A DNA stretch of 64,000 nucleotides from Monomorium pharaonis (GCF_013373865.1 NC_050471.1:22957464-23021463), one strand, 5' to 3'; counted from the first letter of the stretch, positions 34,472 through 47,478 are shown. Notes: generated by a model not told the origin, from the letters alone. Numbers and translations are program-made.

Positions 34472-34806
34472 TTAGTAGCAAAATACATTGGCAGTGTATT
34501 GGCTAATATTGGTTATATATTGGTTATATTTGGAATGCATTGGTCAATGTTTTCTCAATGTTTCCCAGTGTAACGCCAATATTGGTTATAAAATATTTGC
34601 TTCAAATTAGAATGCAATTAATGTTCAGTATGAAAAATTGATTGGTTCAATATTGACCCAATGCTGAATCAATATTGAACCAATATTTCTGCTTAGACAA
34701 ATTGGCTAAATAAGATGAAGCGTTCACTTTACAATATTGGACCAATATTGGGAATATTGTCTTTATATTGCTTTCCAATATTGCACCAATGTTTTTTGCT
34801 ACTAGG
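34472..34806. mobile_element. MITE filled with CCAATATTG-type motifs
   Basis: Ends TTAGTAGCAAAATACATTGG and CCAATGTTTTTTGCTACTA. The interior consists largely of imperfect copies of CCAATATTG/CAATATTGG. The flanks 33872-34471 and 34807-34990 are AT-rich with nothing recognised. Confidence 0.8.
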
Positions 34807-34990
34807 ATATAGTTCTTATTCTTACCACTATAATTGTGTCGTAGTATGTCAATGCCGATCTTTTAGCTAAAAGTCTTTACATGTTATAAAGAATTCATTA
34901 AAATATTTATTACCAATTTAAAGGCATTCTGTATATATTATATATGTCAGTATATATGTGTGTCAGTATATATACACATACATACATACA

Positions 34991-35240
34991 GAGTGTCCCA
35001 TTTTAATCTATCACCTCTTGTAACTTTGCAGGAAACGATCGTATAGAAAAGTGTTTTAGACAACTTAATTTTTTTAAATGAAACCCCCTACTTTACATTA
35101 CATATTCTTGTAGCTCATCTCGAGAGTTTTCCAAAACACTAAAATTAGTTATTTGAGTTATAGGACTTGAAAGTTACAGGACCGCCGATATTAGCATTAT
35201 CCAAGGTGTACGTGGGGGTTGCTTGGTTGGATTTACACCT

Positions 35241-35278
<38 letters not shown>

Positions 35279-35440
35279 CGTAACGTATTTCAGAGAATAA
35301 CACCAGCTATGCTTGAAAGAGTGTGTAACAATTTTAACGAAAGATTGCGTTTATGTATTCAAAAAGGGGAACGCATTTTTGAACACCTACAATGAAATAT
35401 TTTTTCATTTTTAGGTATCCACACCAACACGTAAGCACGA

Positions 35441-35526
<86 letters not shown>

Positions 35527-35883
35527 ACGCGAGGTGTAAATCCGACCGAGCAACTTCCACGTGGTACACCTTGGGTAATGCTAATGCCGGTGGTCCTGTA
35601 ACTTTCAAGTTCTATAACTAAAAAAATAGTTGAGCAAAACACTTTTAATTATAGTGTTTTGGAAAGCTCTTGAAATGAGTTACAAGAATATGTAATGAAA
35701 AGTAGATTTTATTTTAAAAAATTAAGTTGACCTTTAAATGACCTTTAAATTTGCTTCCCAGGTCAAGGCTAAGGTCACCATCTTATGTTCCCCTTGAAGC
35801 CATACAACTTTTGTCTGAAACATTTTTCTATACGATCGCTCCCTGCAAAGTTACGAAGGGTGATAGATTAAAATGGGACACCT
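34991..35883. repeat. Foldback element containing (TG)n and (CA)n tracts
   Basis: Ends AGTGTCCCATTTTAATCTAT and ATAGATTAAAATGGGACACC, with arms over 200 bp. Inner arms GGACCGCCGATATTAGCATT and AATGCTAATGCCGGTGGTCC end in a TG tract (35247-35274) and its complementary, longer CA tract (35443-35526). Confidence 0.9.
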
Positions 35884-36553
35884 TGTATATATTTCTGGGA
35901 CATTGTTTTTTATTGTAAAGACGTCACAATAATTTTAATAACTAAATATTAACTTTGCGTAATAAAAATTAATGTTGAATATTAATGCTCTATTTATTTA
36001 TTTATTGAACATTTTACTGGATCGAACCAGCATAGATAACAGCATAGATATTCGGATAGACAAAAACAATTCAATTAAATTACTAAACTCTAGTAAAATG
36101 ATATTTGAGGAAATCTCTGAACATACAAGCACGGGTACAATTAAAGCATAATTCAATGTTATAATAGTCTGATTTCACTTGTTGAGAATCTCGATGAAAA
36201 TTCTTTTGTTGTACGTTTGAAATTAAATCCTCACATGAACGATCGTTGAGTCATGCTTGGATCCATTTGCCAATCAAACTATTGGCCATATGCATTGTTT
36301 CTCCTTCGCAGGTAAACCCTATACAGTAAAGAAAGTTTATTGGTGTTATATTTTATATTATGTTTTATATATCCCCAAAAATTTATCCAAATTTTTATGT
36401 TAATTTAGCACAAGATGAGTATGTTAGAAAGTAACATAAATATTATATAAAAAATTAACACTAGTACATTAACGCAGTTGGAAACAAATTATGAAATATA
36501 TCTTTAGTTTAACTTTTATAATATGACATATATGATATATATTTTACATATGG

Positions 36554-37142
36554 AGGAAAGGCACCGAATTTGGAACAGTTTCTTAAATTGGAACTCCCTT
36601 ATTTCTTGGAAATTAAATATCGCACTGTACGAATACTGATAAAAATATGATCTTAGTTTATTAAGAATAGAAGCTTAGTTAATTAAAGAAATAAAAACTC
36701 ATATTTTATACATTTATATCCTTTTTTATATAAAATCTACTAAAAACGAATTTATCAAAAGCGAGAGTTATATGTGCACGATTCTGTTTTTTAGGCAAGC
36801 CTAACGGAATAATATTGAATCTGTAGGTTTATACATCTTATTATATACATAATACGTAATAAGATGTATTATATACATAATACGTAATAAAATGTAACAT
36901 TAATACTTCAATTGTATACAAATTCCAAATTAGGCGCCCATTTTGTCAAATTCCCTTTTTGACATGTATCACGAAAACATTAATTATTAGAAAAATACAA
37001 AACAGTATTACAAAAATTACTATAACATTTAATAGAAGATACTTTCTATTTGTATTCATGTTCTCAACATTGTTTTTCTAACTATTATTTAAAAAATATT
37101 GTCCAAAAACGAAGCAGTGTCCAAATTCGATGCTTTTCACCT
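36554..37142. mobile_element. Inverted-terminal element, about 590 bp
   Basis: Left end AGGAAAGGCACCGAATTTGG and right end CCAAATTCGATGCTTTTCACCT pair. The right half also exists inverted at 31903-32180. No coding capacity is seen. Confidence 0.75.
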
Positions 37143-37409
37143 ACATTTTATTTATTTATCTTAGAATTTATGTTTCAAAATTACAAAATTATTTTTGTTA
37201 TCTATTATTTACTTATAAATTATTTTAACACTAAGAAATGTTAAATATACATTTAACACATAATATTCAAATAACACAATGACATTATAATAAATTAACA
37301 CTTGTGTTTGTAAAAAAATTTGACATAAAAATTTTAAGAAGAAATTTCAATTTCAATTGCGAACTTTTTTTACTGTGCAAGTGAGAAGATGTTCCGTGCG
37401 GCTCTTGTC

Positions 37410-38856
37410 CTAGTAGACCTTCAATTGATTGTTGTCATCGAAACCGGCGCTGTGACCCGCGTTTCTTACGATGAAACTGGTACCGTCGTAGTGCATGCGA
37501 CGTTCTCCACGACGTACAAAGAGATGGGACGTTTGTCCTAAGGATGCGGTACAGTGTAGAAAGGGTGTCGTCAATGAGGCTGTCCCGTTGCTGGGTGATG
37601 TACGTAGTTGATATTTATTGCTGTTTCGTGCAATTCTGTTGTGCAATAAAAAGGGGGAATAGAGTAAAAATTGAACTTAAAAAAAAAACAAGTGCGATTA
37701 TTTGTTAGGCAAAATAAAAAAATTCTAAATTTATTTACATATTTAGTTTTAGTCTGGGAAATTATAATCGTCGATGATCTCTATAAAGATATCAAATAGA
37801 TCTATTAATAAATTATATATACATATAATAATAATTATCTGTATATATATATATTTTTTTTTTTAAGTATTATGTATATATATTTAAAAAATATATATAT
37901 ACGTATATATTTGTGTGTGTGTGTGTGTATGTGTGTAGCGCGCGCGCGCACACACACACAAAACAAAACAAATAGAAAATTAATCAATAATAAATAAAGA
38001 ATAAAGAACAAAAAGTAATAAAAACTATTTATCCAATTACCTAAAAAAAATTTCTAAAAATTTAAATAATTTAACGCAACAAAATAGAAAATCTTAAATT
38101 ATACAATAACGGAATTTAATATTAAATAAAATTGCATTTATTGTGCTTTGATTAAATTTCTAATTTATTTTAATTTCTTAATCATGGAAGGGGCTCGAAT
38201 TCTATCTTATTATTCATTCTATTCTATTATTCATTTTTAGTAGATTTTTTTCCCAGATTTTTTTATTTTAGAGTCACTCGAATTCTATCTTATTATTCAT
38301 TCTATTCTATTATTCATTTTTAGTAGATTTTTTTCCAGATTTTTTTATTTTAGAGTCAAAGTGAGATAAATGATTAGTTAATACCTGACGAGGCCATCGG
38401 GTGTCTGAGATACACGGACATTGTTAATAATCCAATTTTCAACACCTTCATCGGTTTGCCAATATTGAGCCGTACTGAGATGCGCTACAGCTTCTTGCAG
38501 ACATGCCGAACCATGGCGAGAGCCCGAATAGAAAACACTTAATGAAAAGTCCTACAAATTATTCGTAAAAAATTAGGCTACATTCTTCTTTAATCACATT
38601 TTTTTCGTAATCTCTGCATTATTATACGAGCTAATTTAAAACATCTATTTTAATCACTAAAATGAATATTATTGTTAACTTCAGTCGAATTAATAAACAC
38701 AATATTTATAAAAAATTTTTGTTTTAAATTTTTTATATGTGCAAGGGTTTTTTTCACGAAAAATTGAAAATAAATGTTTTATAAAAAATATGTTTATATA
38801 CGTATTCATACATATGTATATATATATGTGTGTGTGTGTGTGTATATATATGTACG

Positions 38857-38902
<46 letters not shown>

Positions 38903-41900
38903 AGAAATAGATTATACATATCACGAGAAATTTGATATTATAATCAATTATTTTTGATCAGAATTAATAATTTTCATTCGAAAAAAATAACATAACATTA
39001 TTGATTTGAAATTTTTGAAAAACATAAAGTGAAAAATATAAAATCAAATATAAGAAAAAACAAAAAATTAAATTACTTATTAAATTAAATATTAGATATG
39101 TATGTTAGAAAAATTATGTATGAAAAAACCAACTTTAATCGAAAGATCTAAAAGTTAAAATAATTATTATCGATTTGAAACAAAAATAGAGAGAGAGAGA
39201 GAGAGAGAGATTCTTTTGTGTAATGGTTTTTCTCATAAAAAATTAAAAATAATTTCCTATGACAAATATTTATATAAGAAGCAGATTATATGCCAAGAGA
39301 GAGATTTTATGTTGCAATAAATAATTTTTTCTCAAAACAAACTTTTATTTGAAAAAAATAATATAAAATCGTCGATTCAAAGTTTTGAAAAACAAAAGAC
39401 TTATTTAGAGATTTCTATAAAATGAAGAATATGGAAAAATCAAGCAATCACATAAAATAAGAATAATTAAAAGAGGACATTTAAATTCAAGGATTTAAGG
39501 ATTAAAATAATTATGCATGATTGGAATCGGAAACAGCGAGATTTCAAACTGATTAATTCGGAAGCGAAAATAAATCTCTAACTCGTTTTACTTGGCTCAT
39601 GTCTGAGAAAGAATCTGTTGTAGTCCTGGTCCCAGCTGTGTCCACTAAATAGACAAGCGCGCATTGTTCCGATGTGAAACTGACCCCTTTGTACCACATC
39701 TTTGCATATCTGACAAAGCAAAATTGGAATTAATTAGTCGTCACTTTGGACGGTATTTATAATCGAATCTTATTTCAAGACCGTTTCGAGTAATGTTTTA
39801 AGATGTTATAATTGGTTGATAACATCTTAAAACAATACTTAAAATAATCTTAAATATAAGACTTGAAATATAAGACTATGAATACTGGCCTTAGAGATAA
39901 AACTAACTTGTTATTGCCGTGTGTGTCGTGGGCGACGATCTCCACTCGAGACCCATATTGATATATCCTGCCATTGGGATGCAGCAACGCGGCAGCTGCT
40001 CCGGAACCACTCAGTGACAGAACAATGTTGTTCTACAAAAATCGAATGTGAAATGTAGATTTAGTCTAGATTTAGTCTAGATTTGAGTAGATGAAACTTA
40101 TGAAATTTCCATGAAACTCAAAAATTCTATAGCTCTAATACCAACAAGGGGAGATATATCCCACACAGTATATAATATTGCTATAATATCACAGCAATAT
40201 TATAATATTGCAGTAATATTATAACGGAAATGTGATATTACAGAAATCTTGTTGACATATTGCATTGCGATATATTACAATGTAATATTACAGAAATATT
40301 GCTGGCATATTGCACTGCGATATATCAAAATGTAGCATTACAAAAATATTATTAAAATATTATATTGCAATATATTACAATGTAATATTAATATTACAAA
40401 AATATTGTTGACATATTGCATTACGATATATCACAATGTGATATTACAAAAATATTACTTAAATATTGCATTGCGATATATTATATTGTAATATTTTAGT
40501 AATATTACTATAATGCATTGTGATATATCATATTGTAATATTTTAGTGATATTATTACAAGATTGCATTGTGATATATCCATATCGTATTCCCAGGTAGC
40601 AAACAAGCCATTTTAACGTCAAATTTTAGTCATGTTAGTACACGTAAGCAAATATAATAATTTTTATTTTATGTTTTTATTTCTTTTTAACTTATATAGG
40701 CGTAATCAAAACATAACATATGTAAACAAAAACTTCCAGTAACTAATCATAACTGATCATTTAGAAATTGACTAAACAACACTTATTAATAATTAATATA
40801 ATATTCTATATAATTAATACTATTAGTATTTTATAGTTATATAATTTAGTTTTATCAGATGAACAAATCAAAAACAGATATTTTTATTAGTTATTTCACA
40901 TGTTATTTCGCATATGTAAAAATTAGTAAAAATATTTATATTTATTAAAATATTATTTAACTATACATGTTTTATCTTTCTAACATATATTAAACTGATC
41001 TATAACAAATATGTATTTATAAACGTCAAGTGTTCAAGGATCATCACGAAATATTAGGTTGCGTACGATCTTCGAAGTCAAGCAACATCAACAGCGGCTC
41101 ACATTTGGTTGGGTGACCGTTTTTTCAATTGTAGAAGTTAAGCAATGCGACAAATAGGGTATAGTGGTTTGGATGGTTGCGATATGTATAGTGCACCATT
41201 ACGGTGAAATATTTTTGTAATGTGGATGCAAATGCTGGATGAAACATGTACCCAAAATATATATTTTTATTGCAAAAATATTAAAATGTTAGACAAATTA
41301 CAATAATATTATCGTAATATTTTCACAATATATTAGTAATATTGTTGCAATAGTGCAGTAACATTTCAGCGATAAATTTTCGCGGACATTTTATATATCA
41401 GCAATATTTCTGTAATATTGCTGATATATTATCACGTAGTATTACTGCAATATTATAATTTTTTCTGCAATATCGTTGAAATATTACATTGCTGTGTGGA
41501 GTAAGTATGTCGTGAGTTTCAGAAAGTTCGATATTAAGATATTATACTGAAAAAAAAATGTTGATAATTTGATTAAATTTTTCAACTTGATTAAATTTTT
41601 TCAGTTCAACTATTTAAGAATTTAATTATATGTATTTCAGTCAAATATATAAATACTTATATTGAAGTTCAAATATTTTATTAAAGTATTTAAGTTAAAT
41701 TCATAAATAGTTGAACTGAAAAAATTTAATCAAGTTGAAAAATTTAATTCAATTAACAACTTTTTTTTAGTATATGAATATAATGTCATAAAAGTAATAT
41801 CCCATACAGCACAACATCTTTCAGAAAGCTTTTTGAAAGATATCTGACAGAAGATCTTTCACATATTTTTCAGAAAGCTTTCTGAAAAATGTGCGCTGTG

Positions 41901-42167
41901 TGGGATGTAATATATACAGTTGCTGATGGATTAAACTGATTAAAGGATTAGAATTACATGTTAGTCTTTTTACTGTTTGAGATTGATTTTTTTTAAATAT
42001 TTATTTTTTTATTTTATAAACTGTGTTTTTAATTTATTTTATGTGTGATTCTACAAAACATTTTTTAAATTTACCTAAAATTGATTTTAAAAAAATAAAA
42101 TAAATTATTTGAAAAGATCAAAATATTTTAAACTACTTTATAAATATGTACTCTTTAATAAAATTAA

Positions 42168-42216
<49 letters not shown>

Positions 42217-44778
42217 TTAACACTTTTCTTATTAAAATGTAATACTGAATAGTATTAAATTTTAACCAGTAATTAATATTTATTTTAAGTATTAAAAACA
42301 CTGCTGTTAGTACTTTCAAGTCAAAATAAATAATAATTATTGGCCAATTTAATATTGCCATGTATTATATTTTTAAAAGCACTACTGTTATATTAATTGT
42401 GTGAAGCTTTAGTTGTTTGCTATGATATCTAAGTATTATAAAATTATAAATCCATAACTTTAAATCCATAACTTGATCCATTGGCATTTAAATATTACAT
42501 ACTATTTTTATGATGTAAAACTATATCTTAATTTTAAATTTTCTAAAATTCACGATATACATAATTTATTAATAAGTTATAAAATAATATACATATAATA
42601 CATAAAATAATAAAATTACGTATATCATATATTGATTAATATATGTTTAATTTTTAATTTTTATTAAATATTTTATATTACATAGTTTTGTTTTATAAAG
42701 ATCAAAAGATCTAGATTTAAATTTAGTTTAATTTAATTAAATTCTTTATTTATATGAATCATAAAATTTTACATTATAGCTCTGTATTGTTAAAAAACTT
42801 TTTAATTTTTAATTTTTTAACTTTTTTTCAATTAAAATTTAATATTCTTTTTATTAATAATTTAATTTTTAAAATTTTTAATCAAATTATTAATAAATTT
42901 ATTCAGTATTTATATAATAATTATAATTGCATTATCCAATATTATTTTGCAACACAAGTTTAAATAATCGTTTTCTACGTATTGTTTGCTGAACAGAATT
43001 GTATTGATAATCACGTCACATTTGATTATCACGTCATAATTTTGAGAGAAATGGTGTGAAAGAAACGAAAAACATCCTTGAGGATTTTTGTAATCGATAT
43101 TAAAAATGTTTCCTAAATTTTATTAATGTATGCGAAAGTATCAATTTTTAATGTTAAAATATATTTTGGTTTATTTGAATAATTTCTTGTTTTCGAGATA
43201 TAGTAATTAAAAAATAAATTTTTTTCCAAATTACAACAACAGGTATATTGCACGAATATTACACAATAATGGCATCATGAATTGACGAAAATTTTCTAAT
43301 AATTGCGTTTGTTATAAGAAATAATACGCTGTAATGTAGCAATTTGAATAAAATTTCTAAATAATATTTGTTAAAAGTTAAACAAAATATCAAAAAACTT
43401 TCATGGATAAAAATCAAAGCACGAATTATCCAGATTTGTAAGAAAAAGATTAATTATTGTAACGTTATAATTAATATTAATAGTTACTAATAAATTATAA
43501 CAAAAATCTTTTTAACATTAATTCCTTCTTAATTCAAATTTATTTCTTTTTTATTAACGTGTACTTAATTTTTAGTATTATTTTATTTATTTAAATATTT
43601 TATTCAATATTTCTCACATTTAATTTTTTATACATACATCTCTATTTAAATATTTTATTTTATTATTTTATATGGTTATAATATTGCAAATATAGAAAGA
43701 ATACATTTTTATAAAAGATTACCTTGAAGTTGATGACTCTGACGGCGCGGTCAATGGTCATATCCACGCGTATTCTGTTGTGCAACCTCAACGATATGGT
43801 ACCATGGGGGGTGGCGACGACGCCGCCGACGTCAGAGTCATGCTCTCTCCAGTTTTCTGTGTAGATGGAAGCTTCTTCGGTTGTATAATAAGGCACGCCA
43901 ACCGATTTCCTCGCTTGCCGCCAGATAGTCGCCGATCCTGAGTACGTGGTTGCTCCACTCAGACCGCTCCACTGTTCGGCCGGGGGTTCGAAGTATTTGG
44001 ACAGCTCATTGTATCGCTACAAAACCATTTGGAAGAAACACAATCACAAGGTTAGGACACAAGGTCATGATAACATAATTCTATACATTTATATTTTAGG
44101 AGCCTAAAATAGTACAAACAAATGTGCTCTTGATACTCTAAAAGTTTGTAAAGAATTTTTCTTTTATTTTTACTGTGTTATCTTATCTCTTAGCATACAA
44201 GTTGCTGTTGTAATAGCATAATTTTTATTGGTAGATCTGTGTCAATTCTAAGCAATGTAATATATGATGAGCAATCGTACACGGAAAGATTTTTCTTTTA
44301 GAACATACTCCCAAAATTATAATAATCACAGAACGACATAAATTTTGAAAAAAATTTCATTCTATAATTTAGTGTAATTTTTAAAAATAAAATTTATTTG
44401 ATTTTGCTAACATTACAGTGCATAACTAATTATTGTAATTTTAATATTTTTACTAATTTCTAGTGAATTTTACTAATTTTTATATCAAATTTTACTAATA
44501 TTATAGTATATTTTCTTCAAAAAATCTATGTTGCTCCACAACAATTACGAGTTTATAGAGTAAATTCAAAGAAAAATTTTTTTTTGCGTAGAACATACAA
44601 GACATATTTTTATAGAAGACTTTGTAGAACTTTTTTTCTTTGCAATATATTTTAGAGTTCTTATCGATTCTTTATCAATTTTATTTTAACTTCTTTAATT
44701 CTCCATTATTCTCCATTATCTTTTCAAAATATACGACTTATATTTTATTTTATATTGATATCTTTGTTAATATTTTGG

Positions 44779-44814
<36 letters not shown>

Positions 44815-45267
44815 GTAAAGCTATACGTGATTTATGTTTAAAATAAAAATAAAAATAGATTAGAGATAAAGAGGGGTTCAAGGATTGTGATTATATACTT
44901 GAAAATTGGGTTCTTCGGACTGGGGATGATAATTGTGCGCGGTATAAAGAGATCGAGGTCGCATAGCTGTGGTAGAGCCTGTCTGGTTCTGTATTGTTGT
45001 TACGGAATACGATGGCGTTGTCTGGATCGCTGGTAGAACGAAAGACTTGTGTATTTCCTTTCGGAATTCGGTGCAGGTATTTGCCATTTCCTTTGCCTCG
45101 AAAGATACACAAATTGATACTTTATTTAATTTTGGGGAATGGAACAAATAATGTAATGACTGTTTAAAAAAGTCTTGAAAACCTTTAGAAAGTTAATACT
45201 AGTTTAATTTATAATTAATTTATAATTAATTAATTGTAAATCGCTTATATACATCACGCGCGCGCGC

Positions 45268-45299
<32 letters not shown>

Positions 45300-45894
45300 G
45301 TGTGTGTGTCATTATAAACATTGTTGTTTTTTACTGTAACCGTTATTAGTTATTTGCCAATTTAACATTACTAAAATTATATTTCTACAAAAAACTTTAT
45401 GTTAAAAGTGAAAAAATATTATATTTTGAAATTCTTAGAGCCTTGAATTTTGTTATAATTATAAAGTACAAAATTTTATCTCGCGTTCAATTCTAATTTA
45501 ATAAATGATTCCCGGAATGTTTTTTTTCGTTTTTTTTTCCATCTGATTTAACAGGCAAGAAAATTTCGGGTTTGCAAAAGAAATTAGATCAAAATAAAGA
45601 AAAAAGATTATAATTAATTGCAAATATAATTGTAAATAATGAGAATAGCGAGAAAGGAGGAAGATCGAAAAAGCAGAGAAAACGTACTTTGGAGTCGCCG
45701 GCGGCGGCGGCGGCGGCGGCGGCGGTGGCGATAGTGGCGGTGGCGGATGCGGCGTTTTTCGATTTCTTGCGCCGGGACTTCCGGTGCTTGATGATCGCCA
45801 CCTGGCCAACTTCGCCTGCGTGATCCACGGTTGAAGAGATTTCGAGTTCCTTGGGATCGACAGTTAGATTACGTCTTAGCGCCGTGGTTATTTG
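37410..45894 (-). CDS. Unidentified multi-exon gene, C-terminal part complete
   Basis: Seven exons in transcript order: 45894-45688, 45096-44899, 44016-43723, 40032-39908, 39709-39592, 38551-38385, 37635-37410. All have AG/GT borders and phases that fit (0,0,0,2,0,2), giving 436 codons and ending at TAG 37412-37410. The 5' end is open: the first listed exon has no Met and an in-frame stop just upstream, so another exon is needed. Order along the protein: a basic stretch (HKRKSRRKKSKN in part) and poly-Ala, a low-complexity Ser/Thr region, EQWSGLSGATTYSGSATIW, then a probably beta-rich domain with GTISLRLHNRIRVDMTIDR, LLHPNGRIYQYGSRVEIVAH, YAKMWYKGVSF and LVYLVDTAGTRTTTD, and a tail with LFVRRGERRMHYDGTSFIVR. 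There is no transmembrane segment. The HPNGRIYQYG-like box faintly recalls FAM194/SPAG17-type axonemal proteins, which is a guess. The exons are richer in GC than the introns and look conserved. Confidence 0.8.
37860..37960. repeat. AT, GT and CG/CA microsatellites
   Basis: TATA-rich run, then GTGTGT, GCGCGC and CACACA in a row, in the last intron of the unidentified gene. Confidence 0.85.
38192..38358. repeat. Tandem duplication, unit about 82 bp
   Basis: CTCGAATTCTATCTTATTAT through TTTTATTTTAGAGTCA occurs twice in a row with a 1-base difference in the C run. It lies close to the donor of the exon at 38551-38385. Confidence 0.9.
38813..38902. repeat. TG/TA microsatellite
   Basis: TATATG, TGTG and long TATA runs. 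A shorter GA run occurs at 39188-39210. Confidence 0.9.
39748..39890. mobile_element. Palindromic MITE (family A), intronic copy
   Basis: Ends GGACGGTATTTATAATCG and AGACTATGAATACTGGCC. It lies less than 20 bp from the donor of the exon at 40032-39908. Confidence 0.82.
40160..41500. mobile_element. AT-rich element with CCACACAG termini and ATATTGC repeats
   Basis: Left end CCCACACAGTATATAATATT and right end ATATTACATTGCTGTGTGG pair. The left 450 bp are imperfect repeats of a module containing ATATTGCATTGCGATATAT, and the right 250 bp echo it in inverse. The centre holds 5S rRNA-like sequence (separate entry). It lies in the 3.7-kb intron of the unidentified gene. Confidence 0.75.
41063..41200 (+). 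repeat. 5S rRNA-derived sequence (two degenerate copies)
   Basis: 41073-41121, GAAGTCAAGCAACATC through TTGGTTGGGTGACCG, aligns without gaps to the A-box/middle part of eukaryotic 5S rRNA as I know it. A second, poorer match starts at GAAGTTAAGCAATGCG (about 41136) and runs to TTTGGATGG. The rest of the 5S molecule is not preserved. Probably a 5S-derived SINE head or 5S pseudogene; the wording of the family is inference. Confidence 0.7.
41546..41775. repeat. Foldback MITE
   Basis: Ends TACTGAAAAAAAAATGTTGA and CAACTTTTTTTTAGTA; inner arms AACTTGATTAAATTTTTTCA and its complement TGAAAAAATTTAATCAAGTT. Confidence 0.8.
41799..41905. mobile_element. Short palindromic MITE
   Basis: ATCCCATACAGCACA at the left and TGTGCGCTGTGTGGGAT at the right. 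GTAAT on both sides could be a 5-bp target duplication. The termini resemble those of the larger element at 40160-41500. Confidence 0.75.
42171..42214. repeat. (AG)n microsatellite
   Basis: About 40 bp of AG. The surrounding 41906-43722 belongs to a long AT-rich intron with no other feature seen. Confidence 0.95.
44785..44811. repeat. (TC)n microsatellite
   Basis: TC run in the intron between the exons at 44016-43723 and 45096-44899. The rest of this intron (44017-44898) shows nothing. Confidence 0.95.
45257..45310. repeat. (CG)n(TG)n microsatellite
   Basis: CG run followed by TG with a few interruptions, in the intron 45097-45687. Confidence 0.95.
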
Positions 45895-47260
45895 CTCACG
45901 TTAGACTCCACTTGAAACGAAAGTTCGCACAGGCAGATTGACGCCGCGCTGTGACAAGTGAACATCTCGGTCGTCCTGGCAATTCGTCGGCAATTCCTGT
46001 TCGTGCGATCATCATCGGTAAAAAAAAGATATCTAATTCAAGAGTGTCTAATTTTTAACATTATGTGAGGTTCCAGTAGAAATTTTTTTTATAATATTTT
46101 TCTGAATTTTTTATATTTTAAATTTATGAAGATTTTTGAAAAAAATTCTCAAATTATTTTAGATTAAAAAAATTTTTTTTAGAAATTACTGAATATATCA
46201 TTTTATAATATATTAGATTCTTTCGAGAATATTATAAAAAATGTAGATTTTTTACATTTTTTAGATTTTACAAGATTTCTTCAAAAGTTATAGAATGAAA
46301 AATTCTTAGAATAAATCAGAATTCACATAGCTAAACATTTCTATAAAAGATATAGATTTTTTTATCTTCTTATATTTTTCAAATTTTGTTTTCTTTAGAA
46401 ATTATAGAATAAAAAATTTTAAAATATATTAGATTCAGGTATATAAAGATTTCTGAAAAATCAAGTTTGTGCCTGTGCAAAAAAGATTCAGGGGATAAAA
46501 CATGTAATTTTATGTAAAGTTTTTGACATTTTATGCATGAATACAATGTACTATATAACTTTTTTGTCACTGCAATATTAACAAGAATTTTTATTATTAT
46601 TGACTAAAAAAAATTATATAGTCTATAGAGCACACAACATCCAATGAATGTTCAATTTTAGTTTTTATTTTGTCTATATTTTATGGACATCATACAAATG
46701 GTATAAGAACATACATTATTGAACGTTCAAAATATATTTATATTATATTTAGACATTTTAAAGATGTTAATTTTACGTGTTTGAAAAAAATTTTCACCTT
46801 AAAAAAACTCTTGTGTAAAATAATTATAAGTTCTTTTTGAAACATATAATAGAAATATAAATAAAATTTAAATGTTTCTAAAAATAGAATTCAAAAAATA
46901 ATAGTTAAAAGATTATATTGATTGTTTTTCAACTTGTATTTATATTTTGTATGAATGTTTATTACAGTGAAAGAACAATTTTATATGCAATTTTAGATGC
47001 ATGTATACATGCATTATAATAATGTTATTTTCAAAGATGCTTTTTTTATGTCTGTTGAATACAACTAATTACAACAGTTTTTAAGATGTCTTTAAGTTAT
47101 CTTGTAAACATCTATGTTTTTGGATAAATAAAAGCACAAGAAGGAAAGTATTTTATTTGTAAAAACAATCTGAACATTAATTAAAGAAAAAACGTATTAA
47201 ATTATATAATTAGAAAATTTTCTTGTATTTGCAATGTGTTATTTTGTTTTTTTAATTATA
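45895..47260. other. Upstream region of the unidentified gene
   Basis: 45895-46015 is GC-richer, with two overlapping minus-strand open frames starting at ATG. One (ATG 45974) reaches a possible donor GTGAGC at about 45901, so it could be an alternative first exon. Beyond 46020 the DNA is AT-rich without recognisable features. Confidence 0.3.
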
Positions 47261-47478
47261 TTAAGAGGATGCTGAATCTGTCCTATTTTTCTGATTATTT
47301 TGACTTTTCACTAATCTTTTAATTGTATTTACAAAATAAAAAATTCTTTTCCACAATTAAAGTACAGATTGTGAATTGTGGAAGAGGATTTTTAATTCTG
47401 TAAATACAATTAAAAAATTAGTGAATTGGAAATAATTAAAATAATCGGTAAAACATGACAGGTTCAGCATCCCTTTAA
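47261..47478. mobile_element. MITE with TTAA target site (family T), short copy
   Basis: TTAA-GAGGATGCTGAATCTGTC at the left and GACAGGTTCAGCATCCC-TTTAA at the right. Arms of about 90 bp pair around ACAATTAAAGTACAGATTGT. Confidence 0.85.

Noticed and set aside
41063..41200. Functional 5S rRNA gene
   Set aside because: Only the central part matches, with substitutions, and the 5' and 3' stem strands are absent.
45498..45809. Proline-rich minus-strand frame over the GGC repeat
   Set aside because: It is a shifted frame of the poly-Ala exon. The frame with DHAGEVGQVAIIK joins its neighbour exon in phase, this one does not.
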